A stretch of 22,265 nt of DNA. Origin: Aerococcus sp. UBA6277. Its GTDB lineage: Bacteria; Bacillota; Bacilli; Lactobacillales; Aerococcaceae. The position numbers were made by a program, and so were the translations under genes. The DNA lies in contig NZ_DJUR01000026.1 of assembly GCF_002440555.1 (NCBI RefSeq), forward strand, positions 1 to 22,265. Reading direction: 5' to 3'. The notes below the pieces were generated by a model, which made no database searches, had not been told where the DNA came from, and was given only the letters and a program-made list of their open reading frames with translations. Shown piece after piece: positions 14,856-22,265 of this stretch (position 1 is its first letter; the number at the start of each line of letters is the position of its first letter).

Positions 14856-16010
14856 TTATTCTGCCTCTACTTTTTTAGGACGTGGTTTGCGCGCGCCCCA
14901 GTATTGGAATAGGTCAGTACGGATAGCCCCATTGTATAATTTACGTTTCTTAGTCGCTTTCTCACCGTAGTATTCTTCAAAGGCTAAGTCAGACGTCAGG
15001 ATGTATTTACTCCAAGTTTTCATTGGACGGTAAAGATCTCCCATTTGTTTGTATAACTTATGCACGTAATCTTCGTCATTCAAACGCTCACCATATGGTG
15101 GGTTGGCTACGATCACGCCGTATTCTTTCGTCGTTGTGAAGTCAGATAATTGCATTTGTTTGAATTCAATTTGATCACCAACACCAGCTGCTTCTGCATT
15201 GGCTTTTGCGATTTCAATCATCCGGTGATCAATATCTGATCCCATGATATCTAATTGAATGTCATGACGGATAGCCGCTTTAGCCGCTTCGCGGGCTTTT
15301 GAATATTCGCGGTTATTGAAGATATCCCATTCCTCAGAAATGAAAGCGCGGTTAATCCCTGGGGCAATATTTTTCCCGATTAATGCTGCTTCAATGGTTA
15401 GGGTACCTGAACCGCATGTTGGATCGTAAAATGGTTTGTCAGGGAACCAGTTAGTTAATTTAACAAGAGCTGCAGCCATGTTTTCTTTAAGTGGTGCGCC
15501 ACCTTTTTCAGTACGGTAACCACGCTTAAATAGGGAAGAGCCAGACGTATCAATAGTTATCAAGGCTTCGTCCTTGTGGATGCTCACTTCGATAGGGTAT
15601 TTAGCGCCTGTTTCAGGTAGCATACCACGGCGGTGGTAGTGGTCGCTCAGACGGTTAACAATCGCTTTTTTCACGATTTTTTGCACGTTAGGAACAGAAT
15701 GCAATTTTGAATTGACTGATTTACCTGATACTGGAAATTCTGCGTCCATTGGTAGAATGTCTTCCCAAGGGATGGCCTTAGTCGATTCAAACAATTGGTC
15801 GAAGGTGATGGCTTTGAAATCGCCCATGACGATTTTAATACGGTCCGCAGTCCGTAAGTTAATATTTGTGTGGGCTACGTCATCAAGACTTCCTTCAAAG
15901 CGGGCACGGCCATTTTCTACTTGGACCTCGTAACCCATGTCACGTAATTCTTTACCGACTAGGGCTTCAATCCCAGCGGCAGCTGTTGCGATAAGTAGAT
16001 ATTTTGTCAT
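14856..16010 (-). CDS. THUMP-domain 23S rRNA guanine-N2 methyltransferase, RlmL/YpsC type
   Basis: A 384-residue SAM-dependent RNA methyltransferase. The N-terminal part (1-160) is a ferredoxin-like plus THUMP RNA-binding module. The Rossmann domain has DPTCGSGT (196-203) for SAM, GSDID (257-261), and the catalytic NPPYGERL (303-310), the N-P-P-Y motif of exocyclic-amine methylation. It corresponds to the N-terminal half of E. coli RlmL, which makes m2G2445, and to B. subtilis YpsC; the exact site here is inferred. The C-terminus is a basic RKPRPKKVEAE tail. AAAGGAG is well placed before the ATG. The order gpsB, rnpB, methyltransferase is conserved in Bacilli. Confidence 0.93.
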   Translation of the reverse strand: MTKYLLIATAAAGIEALVGKELRDMGYEVQVENGRARFEGSLDDVAHTNINLRTADRIKIVMGDFKAITFDQLFESTKAIPWEDILPMDAEFPVSGKSVNSKLHSVPNVQKIVKKAIVNRLSDHYHRRGMLPETGAKYPIEVSIHKDEALITIDTSGSSLFKRGYRTEKGGAPLKENMAAALVKLTNWFPDKPFYDPTCGSGTLTIEAALIGKNIAPGINRAFISEEWDIFNNREYSKAREAAKAAIRHDIQLDIMGSDIDHRMIEIAKANAEAAGVGDQIEFKQMQLSDFTTTKEYGVIVANPPYGERLNDEDYVHKLYKQMGDLYRPMKTWSKYILTSDLAFEEYYGEKATKKRKLYNGAIRTDLFQYWGARKPRPKKVEAE

Positions 16011-16056
16011 ATTGTACTCCTTTTGGGTGGTAAGGCTTCGTCTTATATTTAGGACT

Positions 16057-16065
16057 ATTTTACCA
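16057..16065 (-). promoter_or_regulatory. Extended -10 promoter of the RlmL-type gene
   Basis: On the minus strand TGGTAAAAT forms an extended -10 element between the rnpB terminator and the methyltransferase start. No good -35 is seen, because that position falls in the T-run of the terminator. Confidence 0.4.
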
Positions 16066-16078
16066 TGATTTCATCTCA

Positions 16079-16110
16079 ATAAAAAAAGGTTGGAAAAGAA
16101 TCCAACCTTT
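16079..16110 (-). terminator. Terminator of rnpB
   Basis: In the minus direction AAAGGTTGGA (16101-16110) pairs with TCCAACCTTT (16085-16094) around a 6-base loop, followed by a long T-run. Confidence 0.92.
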
Positions 16111-16117
16111 TGCCTGT

Positions 16118-16490
16118 TTGTAAATTTCGATAAGCCATGTTCTGTTCCCCGATATTACAGGTTTAATACCGGTTCGGTAATCATCTGTCTACTAAATAAT
16201 TAGTCTCTTATTCCGTTTGTTTCCAGTCAAAGAGCGCCCCTACCAATGTTTGGGTTGCTCGCTCGAGGGGTTTACCGCGTTCCATTCAACTACTTTCATA
16301 GTTGACTCGTCTCTGTGGCACTTTCAAACTTACTAGCACATAGTCCAAAGACCTTAGTGGGTTCAGTTGCCGTCAAATTAATGCTTTAGCTTATTTTTTC
16401 GCTAAACACGAACACTACAAGCGTTGCAGCTTGTGCGAGCATGGACTTTCCTCAAGTATAAATATATACCCGCGATTACCTGAAATTTAC
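16118..16490 (-). ncRNA. rnpB: RNase P RNA, bacterial type B
   Basis: The catalytic RNA that matures tRNA 5' ends, also needed to process the tmRNA in this window. The signature GAGGAAAGTCCATGCTCGCAC, GTGTTCGTG, GCCACAGAGACGA, GGAACGCGGTAAACCCCTCGAGCGAG, AACCCAAA, TTGGTAGGGG and ACAGAACATGGCTTA occur in the right order. The ends pair in a 9-bp P1 helix, GTAAATTTC (16482-16490) with GAAATTTAC (16120-16128). The layout follows the B. subtilis (type B) RNA. End positions are estimates; the 3' end may extend two or three bases past P1. The length, about 370, is normal. Confidence 0.97.
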
Positions 16491-16498
16491 AACTTCTA

Positions 16499-16527
16499 AT
16501 GATAACACGAAAGTGATCAAATGACTA
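16499..16527 (-). promoter_or_regulatory. Promoter of rnpB
   Basis: On the minus strand TAGTCA (16522-16527) and TATCAT (16499-16504) are 17 bases apart. Transcription would start about 8 bases after the -10, at the predicted 5' end of the RNA. The -35 overlaps the gpsB stop codon (16525-16527). No terminator separates gpsB from rnpB. Confidence 0.5.
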
Positions 16528-16926
16528 GTTGTTTTCAAAAATAATTGTATGATCTTTCGTATCATTTTCGTTATCTTCGCTAGCATCTACTGTATTTTCT
16601 GCTTTGGCGTTTTGGCCACCAAACACAGCTTTTTCTAATTTAGACAAGCGACGTAGAATATCGTAGTTGGTTGTACCTTTTGATTGGGGTACTGTTGTAG
16701 ATTTTGAACGTTGGTTAGTGGCTTGGCGTCCACTTTCACTTAGACCAGTTGAGTGTTTTGCACGTTCTAACTCATTTTTAAGTGAGGCAATTTCTTTTTC
16801 ATATGACTCATAGTCACGAATAATTAAATCTAAGAATTCGTCTACTTCCTCTGTGTTGAATCCACGAAGAGCAGGTTTAAATTCCTTCTGTAAAATATCT
16901 TTTGTCGTCAAATTACGATCGGCCAT
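16525..16926 (-). CDS. gpsB: Cell-cycle protein GpsB
   Basis: A 133-residue cytoplasmic DivIVA-family protein that links peptidoglycan synthases and division proteins at the septum. The N-terminal membrane-binding/coiled-coil part has LTTKDILQKEFKPALRGFN and TEEVDEFLDLIIRDYE, followed by a coiled coil to about residue 57 (KEIASLKNELERAK). A Ser/Thr/Gln-rich linker leads to the conserved C-terminal helix NYDILRRLSKLEKAVFG (about 87-103), which multimerises the protein. A disordered acidic tail of about 30 residues (NTVDASEDNENDTKD) extends beyond it and is longer than in B. subtilis. GAGGTG precedes the ATG. Confidence 0.96.
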   Translation of the reverse strand: MADRNLTTKDILQKEFKPALRGFNTEEVDEFLDLIIRDYESYEKEIASLKNELERAKHSTGLSESGRQATNQRSKSTTVPQSKGTTNYDILRRLSKLEKAVFGGQNAKAENTVDASEDNENDTKDHTIIFENN

Positions 16927-16962
16927 TTAAATAACACCTCATCATTTATATTTCTAAGTTCT

Positions 16963-16971
16963 ATTATAGCA
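16963..16971 (-). promoter_or_regulatory. Extended -10 promoter of gpsB
   Basis: TGCTATAAT on the minus strand is a perfect extended -10 element, 37 bases before the gpsB ATG. The -35 position (TTACAA, 17 bases upstream) is weak. Confidence 0.65.
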
Positions 16972-17099
16972 CAGCTTTCATTATTTGTAATAAATGTAAT
17001 ATAATAATAGTTTAAGATTCTATCAAATTCAATAGCAAGCATTAGTCTATTTGAAACCGTCAGAACATTGGCGCGGTAGTTATTTTCGTGTGGGTATAT

Positions 17100-17105
17100 T
17101 ATAAT
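17100..17105 (+). promoter_or_regulatory. -10 element of the prmA cluster
   Basis: TATAAT lies 32 bases before the ATG of the DUF3013-like gene. No convincing -35 is seen 16-18 bases upstream. An overlapping TATATT at 17095 is an alternative. Confidence 0.4.
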
Positions 17106-17137
17106 AATTAAAAAAGACGAAAGTGGGGAATCAACAG

Positions 17138-17629
17138 ATGCAAACCGTATACACTTTTCTTGAAGAAACGTTAGAGAATAGCCATATTGATATTCCTTGG
17201 CGTTTATCCTATGTATCAGTATCTAAACAGGTAGTATTGCAAACATATCTGCCAGTGGTCGCCAATGAAGAAATCACTTTTTTAGACAAAAATAACCAGC
17301 CTTTAGAAGGCATCGATTACTTAGAATTGAAGTTTATTTTTACAGCTGACCACCGTGTTAATGAAACAGAGAGTGGGATTTTTATCATTCAACCAAAAGA
17401 CACTGAACACTTTCAAAAAGGGCACTTAGATATTCTAGCCCAAGAAATTAGCCATCTTTTATATGAAGCCCGCTTGCAAATTAAAGAATTAATTAAAGGG
17501 GAAAGAATGGCGGTTGATTTGAAATGGCAAGCAGAAAAAGTGGACCAAATGATCACAACAAGGAGAGCCATTAAGCGCTATGACGATAGCTTATTATATT
17601 TAGGAGATGATACAAATGACTTGGTATGA
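17138..17629 (+). CDS. DUF3013-like protein upstream of prmA
   Basis: A 163-residue soluble protein of unknown function. It alternates beta-type segments (WRLSYVSVSKQVVLQTYLPV; YLELKFIFTADHRV; GIFIIQPKD) with a helical C-terminal half (HLDILAQEISHLLYEARLQIKELI) and ends in a hydrophilic tail. Its size, acidic make-up and place directly before prmA match the DUF3013 proteins of streptococci and related genera; sequence similarity by eye is modest. I start it at the ATG at 17138, 8 bases after a GTGGGG-A site; the GTG at 17123 has no ribosome-binding site. Its end overlaps prmA by 14 bases, so the two are translationally coupled. Confidence 0.6.
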   Translation: MQTVYTFLEETLENSHIDIPWRLSYVSVSKQVVLQTYLPVVANEEITFLDKNNQPLEGIDYLELKFIFTADHRVNETESGIFIIQPKDTEHFQKGHLDILAQEISHLLYEARLQIKELIKGERMAVDLKWQAEKVDQMITTRRAIKRYDDSLLYLGDDTNDLV

Positions 17630-18575
17630 GTTAACAATTGAAACAGACAATAAAAGTGAAAACCTTTTAACCGAAATTTTGTGGGGCTTAGACTCTGCTG
17701 GGGTGTCCATCAAAGACGAGCAAGACTATATTGACTGGTCAGATGACGGCTTTGGTTCAGTAAAGAATGACCAGCCAGCACCAGGGACATATGAAGTTAA
17801 CCCCGTAGTTTTAGGTTACTTTTCAGATGATAAAAATATTGAAGACATCATCTCTGAAATCAAAACCTACCAAGCAAACTACAATAAGGAATTAGCGGCG
17901 GGCCAAGAAATTGTCATCCATGACATCCGATACAGTCCCCTAGAAGATAAGGACTGGGAAACAGCTTGGCAAGCTTACTATGAACCAATCCATGTGTCGC
18001 GCTTTATGGATATTGTGCCAATTTGGGAGAAAGACGATCAAGTAGCTGATCCGAAGAAAACCACTTTATTCCTAGATCCAGGTATGGCCTTTGGGACTGG
18101 GTCACATGAAACCACTAAGCTGGCATTACGTTTACTGGAAATCGCTATGGCTGGCGGGGAAGATGTCATTGATGTGGGGACTGGGTCTGGTGTCTTAGCC
18201 ATCGCTGCGAAGAAATTAGGCGCTAATGACGTCGCTGCTTATGATTATGACGGGTCAATTTTAGATATTACCCGCAATAATTTTGCTTTAAATGACGTAG
18301 AAGACGTTATTTCCGTTGCCCAAAACAACATCCTAAACGACATCGATACTCAAGTGGATATTATCACAGCCAATATCCTATTTGAAATCCTGGAACCCCT
18401 GATCCCGCAAGCTTACACTAACTTAAAAGCAAATGGGCAATTGGTGCTATCAGGTATTTTCCATGACAAGAAAGACGACATGTTGGCCTTACTTGCCGCC
18501 AATGATTTCACCGTTGAAATCGTCATGAACATGGGTGAATGGTATGGTATTTTAGCCCACAAAGGACAAGATTAA
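17616..18575 (+). CDS. prmA: Ribosomal protein L11 methyltransferase
   Basis: A 319-residue SAM-dependent enzyme that trimethylates L11 (RplK). The N-terminal domain opens with WYELTIET. The substrate loop LDPGMAFGTGSHETT ends at residue 167, motif I DVGTGSGVLAIAA begins at 186, and the ANILFEIL motif lies near 252. The ATG at 17616 is chosen over that at 17607 because AGGAGAT (17602-17608) is 7 bases before it and would overlap the other. rsmE starts 1 base after the stop. Confidence 0.96.
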   Translation: MTWYELTIETDNKSENLLTEILWGLDSAGVSIKDEQDYIDWSDDGFGSVKNDQPAPGTYEVNPVVLGYFSDDKNIEDIISEIKTYQANYNKELAAGQEIVIHDIRYSPLEDKDWETAWQAYYEPIHVSRFMDIVPIWEKDDQVADPKKTTLFLDPGMAFGTGSHETTKLALRLLEIAMAGGEDVIDVGTGSGVLAIAAKKLGANDVAAYDYDGSILDITRNNFALNDVEDVISVAQNNILNDIDTQVDIITANILFEILEPLIPQAYTNLKANGQLVLSGIFHDKKDDMLALLAANDFTVEIVMNMGEWYGILAHKGQD

Positions 18576-18576
18576 G

Positions 18577-19341
18577 ATGCAAAGATATTTTATCGAAGAG
18601 GAAACCGCTCAATTAAATGATCAAATTGAGATGGACAAGGACGCCGGCCATCATATGCTCAACGTTATGCGTATGCAGATTGGCGACAAGGCCATTCTTG
18701 TCACCCAAACTGAACAGGTATTTATCGGCGAACTTGTATCTCATGAAGAGAAAAGGGCAGTCCTTCACCTAATTGAATTGCGGGAGGAAAATAAAGAAAT
18801 CCCTGTCGATACTACTCTCTTTGTCGGTCTACCTAAAGGCGACAAGCTAGATCTAATCGTACAAAAGGCCACCGAATTAGGGGCCCGTCATATTGTGCCG
18901 GTTGCCATGCGGTATTCCGTCACTAAATGGGACCAAAAGAAAGCGGGCAAGAAAATTGATCGTTTAAAAAAGATTGCCAAGGAAGCTGCTGAACAATCTC
19001 ATAGAACTTTTGTCCCAACCATCGCAGAATTGCATAGTGTTAGCATGGTAAAAAATAGACTAAGCGAATTTGACCAAGTTTGTGTGGCTTATGAAGAGGT
19101 TGCCAAGTCGGGTGAAGCGTCGCTTTTGGCAAAGACATATGGATCACTAAAAGCAAAAGACCGTATTGCCTTCATTACCGGACCTGAAGGAGGCATTCAT
19201 CCAGATGAAATTGACGCCTTTAGTGACGGGTTAGACCATGTGCATTTGTGCGGGTTAGGACCACGGATTTTACGAACAGAAACAGCACCCTTATATTTAT
19301 TATCAAGTCTGTCATTTGCAACAGAATTATTAGGCGACTAA
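18577..19341 (+). CDS. rsmE: 16S rRNA (uracil-1498-N3)-methyltransferase
   Basis: A 254-residue SPOUT-class (knotted) methyltransferase that makes m3U1498 in 16S rRNA. An N-terminal PUA-like RNA-binding domain (1-70, with HHMLNVMRMQIGD) is followed by LPKGDKLDLIVQKATELG (85-102), the SAM-knot GPEGG (202-206) and LGPRILRTETAP (227-238). It starts 1 base after prmA with AAAGGACAAG as ribosome-binding site, so it is cotranscribed with prmA. It probably ends the prmA unit, as rel has its own promoter-like element, though no terminator is seen between them. Confidence 0.96.
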   Translation: MQRYFIEEETAQLNDQIEMDKDAGHHMLNVMRMQIGDKAILVTQTEQVFIGELVSHEEKRAVLHLIELREENKEIPVDTTLFVGLPKGDKLDLIVQKATELGARHIVPVAMRYSVTKWDQKKAGKKIDRLKKIAKEAAEQSHRTFVPTIAELHSVSMVKNRLSEFDQVCVAYEEVAKSGEASLLAKTYGSLKAKDRIAFITGPEGGIHPDEIDAFSDGLDHVHLCGLGPRILRTETAPLYLLSSLSFATELLGD

Positions 19342-19367
19342 GAAGGGTTTGATAGGGTTTCTAATCC

Positions 19368-19426
19368 ATTTATATGGTAAAATAGGAGAAATGTACAATC
19401 TAAATATTTATGATAACCATATAAAT
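19368..19426. repeat. 11-bp inverted repeat around the rel promoter
   Basis: ATTTATATGGT (19368-19378) and ACCATATAAAT (19416-19426) are perfect reverse complements, 37 bases apart. The left arm overlaps the -10 element of rel. It could be a pair of operator half-sites or, in readthrough transcripts from rsmE, a long-loop hairpin. AT-rich sequence raises the chance of coincidence. Confidence 0.5.
19375..19383 (+). promoter_or_regulatory. Extended -10 promoter of rel
   Basis: TGGTAAAAT is an extended -10 element. Transcription would start near 19389-19391, at or next to the ATG of a short leader ORF. No clear -35 is present. Confidence 0.45.
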
Positions 19427-19450
19427 TATTTCAAGGGAAGTAGGTGGTAA
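19391..19450 (+). CDS. Possible 19-codon leader ORF of rel
   Basis: An ATG at 19391 opens a frame reading MYNLNIYDNHINYFKGSRW, closing with TAA at 19448-19450, one base before the rel ATG. The AGGAG in front is only 2 bases away, too near for normal initiation, but the predicted transcript would begin almost at the ATG, so leaderless initiation is possible. The rel ribosome-binding site lies inside its last codons, so its translation could affect rel. It may equally be chance. Confidence 0.3.
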   Translation: MYNLNIYDNHINYFKGSRW

Positions 19451-19451
19451 C

Positions 19452-21707
19452 ATGCCAAATAAAAAGAATTATACAAAAGCAGAAGTTTTAGCCCTATGTG
19501 CTAGCTACATGTCTGAAGCAAAGGTGGACTATGTCCAAAAGGCGGCAGACTTTGCTGAACGCGCGCATATTGAGCAGATCAGAAAATCAGGTGAACCTTA
19601 CTTTGTCCATCCAGTTCAAGTAGCAAGTATTTTAGCCGAATTGAAAATGGACCCGGATACAGTTATTACTGGGTTCTTGCATGATGTTGTGGAAGATACC
19701 GGTATCTCGTTAGACGATATCGCCTACTTCTTCTCACCAACAATTGCCACCCTAGTGGATGGTGTCACTAAATTAGGGAAATTTAAATATAAATCACATG
19801 AAGAGCAATTAGCTGAGAACCACCGTAAAATGTTGTTAGCCATGGCCAACGATTTACGGGTCATTATGGTGAAATTAGCCGACCGTTTGCATAATATGCG
19901 GACCCTAAAATGGCATAAGCCAGAGAAGCAAGTGATCATTTCTACAGAAACCTTAGAAATATACGCTCCCCTAGCTGACCGTTTAGGTATGAACCAGATT
20001 AAATGGGAACTAGAAGATACAGCGCTTCGCTATATAGATCCAGAATCTTATTATTCAATTGTTCAGTTGGTAGATTCAAAACGCGACGAGCGGGCTGAAT
20101 TTATTCAAACGACTATAGATGAATTAGAATCACAAATAAAGGGAGCTATTACTGGTAAATTTGAAATTTACGGCCGACCTAAACACATCTATTCTATTTA
20201 CCGGAAGATGAAAGACCAAGGTAAGGAGTTCGACCAGATTTTTGATCTACAAGCTATTCGGGTTTTAGTGGAATCTGTTCGTGACTGCTATGCGGTACTT
20301 GGGATTGTTCATACCAACTGGAAGCCATTACCAGGCCGGTTTAAAGACTACATTGCCATGCCAAAAGCCAACATGTACCAGTCAATCCATACGACCGTAG
20401 TTGGTAACCAGCCAAGTCCAGTAGAAGTGCAAATTAGAACCTACGAAATGCACGAGGTTGCTGAGTACGGGGTTGCTGCGCATTGGGCTTACAAAATGGG
20501 TAACCATGAAAAGGTCGAGGCGTCGCCATTAGATGCCCAGCTAGATTGGTTTAACCAAATTGCGGAGTTGCAGGACGACTCTAAAGATGCAACGGATTTC
20601 ATGGAAAGCGTGAAAGAAGACATTTTCCAAGACAATGTCTATGTATTCACTCCCACAGGCGATGTGACCGAATTACCAGCGGGTTCCTACCCATTAGACT
20701 TCGCCTACTCTATCCATTCGGAAGTGGGGAATAAGACGATTGGTGCTAAGGTCAACGGCAAGATTGAGCCTTTGAACTACCAATTGAAAAATGGGGACAT
20801 CGTGGAAATTCTGACATCACCTAATTCGGCAGGACCATCGCGTGATTGGGTAAACTTGGTGAAAACCTCGCGGGCACGCAACCGAATCAAGCGATTCTTT
20901 AAATTGCAAGATCGTGACCAAGCGGTAGAACAAGGTCGACATGCTCTTGAAGAAACCCTTGAAAATCTAGGTTTCAAATTAAAAGATGTTTACAAAAAAG
21001 AAGATATCAGTAAAACCCTAGATCGGTTCAACTTTTCGACCGAAGAAGACCTGTTCGCGGCGATTGGCTTTGGTGAACTATCATCAACTGCAGTCGCTAA
21101 CCGTTTAACTGAACGAGAACGCCGATTACGCGCTGCTGAGAAGAACCGAGAATCTGTTGAAGAGACCCTGAAAGAATCAGGCGAACAGAAGAAACTCAGC
21201 AAGACACAAAAACAATCTAGTCATGTACGTCGGAAAGTGTCTAAATCTAGTTCGGGTGTAATTGTTGAAGGTTTGGATTCACTCCTAGTCCGTCTAGCCC
21301 ATTGTTGTAATCCTGTACCAGGAGACGATATTGTGGGTTATATCACAAAGGGGAGAGGGGTTTCAGTCCACCGCAGAGATTGTAAGAATGTGCAAGTCCC
21401 TGAGGATGAACAAGACCGCTTGATTCCAGTTGAGTGGGAAGATGCCAGCAAGAATGTAGATAACCAATATGAAGTGGAAATTGTGGTTGAAGGTGAAGAC
21501 CGATCTGGATTCTTGAATGAAGTGTTACAGATCATCACGCCGATTGCTGGATCAGTCACTAATATTAACGGAAACGTCAACCATGACGATAACTCTGTCA
21601 AAGTGAGGCTTCGTTTTGTTATTCAAAACGTCAATCAATTAGATAAGATTATCGACCGGGTGAAGAATATTCCGGATGTTTATTCGGTTGCCCGTGCTAA
21701 AGAATAA
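19452..21707 (+). CDS. rel: Bifunctional (p)ppGpp synthetase/hydrolase (long RSH, Rel)
   Basis: A 751-residue enzyme of the stringent response that makes and breaks (p)ppGpp and is normally ribosome-associated. Order: HD hydrolase (His53, His77-Asp78 in FLHDVVEDT, Asp144 in LADRLHNMRTL), which looks active; synthetase (about 235-345) with GRPKHIYSIYRKM, Asp265 in FDLQAIR and EVQIRT near 325, also complete; TGS (about 393-455, from VYVFTPTGDV); helical region; zinc-finger/CC domain (Cys618, Cys619, Cys644); C-terminal ACT (about 674-750). Length is normal. An AGGTGG site precedes the ATG. All key residues seen are intact, so it should be bifunctional rather than RelA-like. dtd follows after 32 bases, the usual neighbour. 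Confidence 0.97.
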   Translation: MPNKKNYTKAEVLALCASYMSEAKVDYVQKAADFAERAHIEQIRKSGEPYFVHPVQVASILAELKMDPDTVITGFLHDVVEDTGISLDDIAYFFSPTIATLVDGVTKLGKFKYKSHEEQLAENHRKMLLAMANDLRVIMVKLADRLHNMRTLKWHKPEKQVIISTETLEIYAPLADRLGMNQIKWELEDTALRYIDPESYYSIVQLVDSKRDERAEFIQTTIDELESQIKGAITGKFEIYGRPKHIYSIYRKMKDQGKEFDQIFDLQAIRVLVESVRDCYAVLGIVHTNWKPLPGRFKDYIAMPKANMYQSIHTTVVGNQPSPVEVQIRTYEMHEVAEYGVAAHWAYKMGNHEKVEASPLDAQLDWFNQIAELQDDSKDATDFMESVKEDIFQDNVYVFTPTGDVTELPAGSYPLDFAYSIHSEVGNKTIGAKVNGKIEPLNYQLKNGDIVEILTSPNSAGPSRDWVNLVKTSRARNRIKRFFKLQDRDQAVEQGRHALEETLENLGFKLKDVYKKEDISKTLDRFNFSTEEDLFAAIGFGELSSTAVANRLTERERRLRAAEKNRESVEETLKESGEQKKLSKTQKQSSHVRRKVSKSSSGVIVEGLDSLLVRLAHCCNPVPGDDIVGYITKGRGVSVHRRDCKNVQVPEDEQDRLIPVEWEDASKNVDNQYEVEIVVEGEDRSGFLNEVLQIITPIAGSVTNINGNVNHDDNSVKVRLRFVIQNVNQLDKIIDRVKNIPDVYSVARAKE

Positions 21708-21739
21708 AATAGAAACAAGTGAATTGATGGAGGGTTTGA

Positions 21740-22189
21740 ATGCGAATTATCGTGCAAAGAGTTAGTCAAGCTAACGTTGCCATTGATGAAAAAGTTGTTG
21801 GTGAAATTAGTAAAGGGTTTGTACTTTTAGTCGGCGTTCATGATGATGACACGTCGGAAACGGTGGCATATATGGCTAGAAAGATTGCGAATATGCGGAT
21901 TTTCGCTGACGAGGATGATAAGTTGAACTTGAACATCGACCAGGTGTCTGGTGCAATATTATCTATTTCGCAATTTACCCTTTATGCTAGAACCAAAAAA
22001 GGCAACCGACCATCATTTATTGATGCTGCCAAACCAGACCACGGTGATAAAATGTATCAATTATTAAATGAAACATTGCGCAATGAATATGGGTTACAGG
22101 TTTCAGAAGGTGAATTTGGTGCCGATATGCAGGTATCACTCATTAATGACGGTCCAGTGACCATCATATTAGACTCGGATGAAGCTTAA
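21740..22189 (+). CDS. dtd: D-aminoacyl-tRNA deacylase
   Basis: A 149-residue dimeric enzyme that hydrolyses D-amino acids wrongly attached to tRNA. It has the two active-site motifs: SQFTL (77-81) and the Gly-cisPro loop NDGPVT (136-141). MRIIVQRVSQANV is the standard start. ATGGAGGG is 7 bases before the ATG. It lies 32 bases after rel and is likely cotranscribed with it, as in many Firmicutes. Confidence 0.97.
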   Translation: MRIIVQRVSQANVAIDEKVVGEISKGFVLLVGVHDDDTSETVAYMARKIANMRIFADEDDKLNLNIDQVSGAILSISQFTLYARTKKGNRPSFIDAAKPDHGDKMYQLLNETLRNEYGLQVSEGEFGADMQVSLINDGPVTIILDSDEA

Positions 22190-22210
22190 AATAAAGATTA
22201 AGATAGATCA

Positions 22211-22247
22211 AACATAAAAAAATACCGATTGCTAGAGAATCTCGGTT
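22211..22247 (-). terminator. Possible terminator of a minus-strand gene right of the window
   Basis: On the minus strand ACCGA (22243-22247) pairs with TCGGT (22225-22229), with a 2-base bulge and two further A-T pairs, followed by A and seven T residues. On the plus strand the tail is TCTATAAT and would not work well for dtd. The stem is short, so the call is tentative. Confidence 0.35.
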
Positions 22248-22265
22248 CTATAATAAATAGTGTTG

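Noticed and set aside
22229..22254. TTGCTA and TATAAT as a promoter at the right edge
   Set aside because: The 14-base spacing is too short and the region fits better as a minus-strand terminator.
1..22265. Mobile element, prophage, CRISPR or defence system
   Set aside because: All sizeable genes are explained by housekeeping families or isolated orphans; I saw no transposase, integrase, repeat array or defence domain.

Overview
This window looks like a stretch of the core chromosome of a low-GC Gram-positive bacterium of the order Lactobacillales. The signs are a one-operon type II fatty-acid synthesis cluster with FabK as enoyl reductase, the gpsB-rnpB-RNA methyltransferase neighbourhood, a type B RNase P RNA, and a prmA-rsmE-rel-dtd block. 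An Aerococcaceae or Carnobacteriaceae member would fit, but I cannot fix the genus from sequence alone. I see no transposase, phage gene, CRISPR array, tRNA or rRNA.

Layout. (1) 1-900: tmRNA gene ssrA on the minus strand, divergent from a CsbD-family stress-protein gene. (2) 1280-4174: small mixed genes on the plus strand: a nucleoside hydrolase, an AlkD-type DNA glycosylase gene interrupted by an in-frame amber codon, a DUF2187-type protein and an unrecognised membrane protein. Clear terminators follow the third and fourth. (3) 4484-13143: the fatty-acid operon acpP-fabK-fabD-fabG-fabF-accB-fabZ-accC-accD-accA. It starts directly at acpP behind a long AT-rich leader and ends in a strong hairpin terminator. 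fabH, fabT and fabM, which precede acpP in streptococci, are not in the 4.6 kb upstream. (4) 13267-14729: an unrecognised 336-residue acidic protein and an RNase HI-like protein. (5) 14791-16970, minus strand: gpsB, rnpB and an RlmL/YpsC-type THUMP methyltransferase, with a terminator after each of the last two. (6) 17100-22189, plus strand: a DUF3013-like protein, prmA, rsmE, the stringent-response gene rel and dtd.

How the genes work together. The acc genes make malonyl-CoA, FabD loads it on AcpP, FabF condenses, FabG reduces, FabZ dehydrates and FabK reduces again. Initiation by FabH must be encoded elsewhere. The right-hand third is a translation-quality and ribosome-modification neighbourhood (RlmL-type, PrmA, RsmE, Dtd, RNase P, tmRNA) plus the (p)ppGpp enzyme.

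I did not find a convincing new multi-gene system. The best second-look items are local: the amber codon in alkD, the paired palindromes on the acpP promoter, a hairpin between fabK and fabD, and a tiny leader ORF with an 11-bp inverted repeat at the rel promoter. Functional calls rest on motif recognition by eye, not on database searches.
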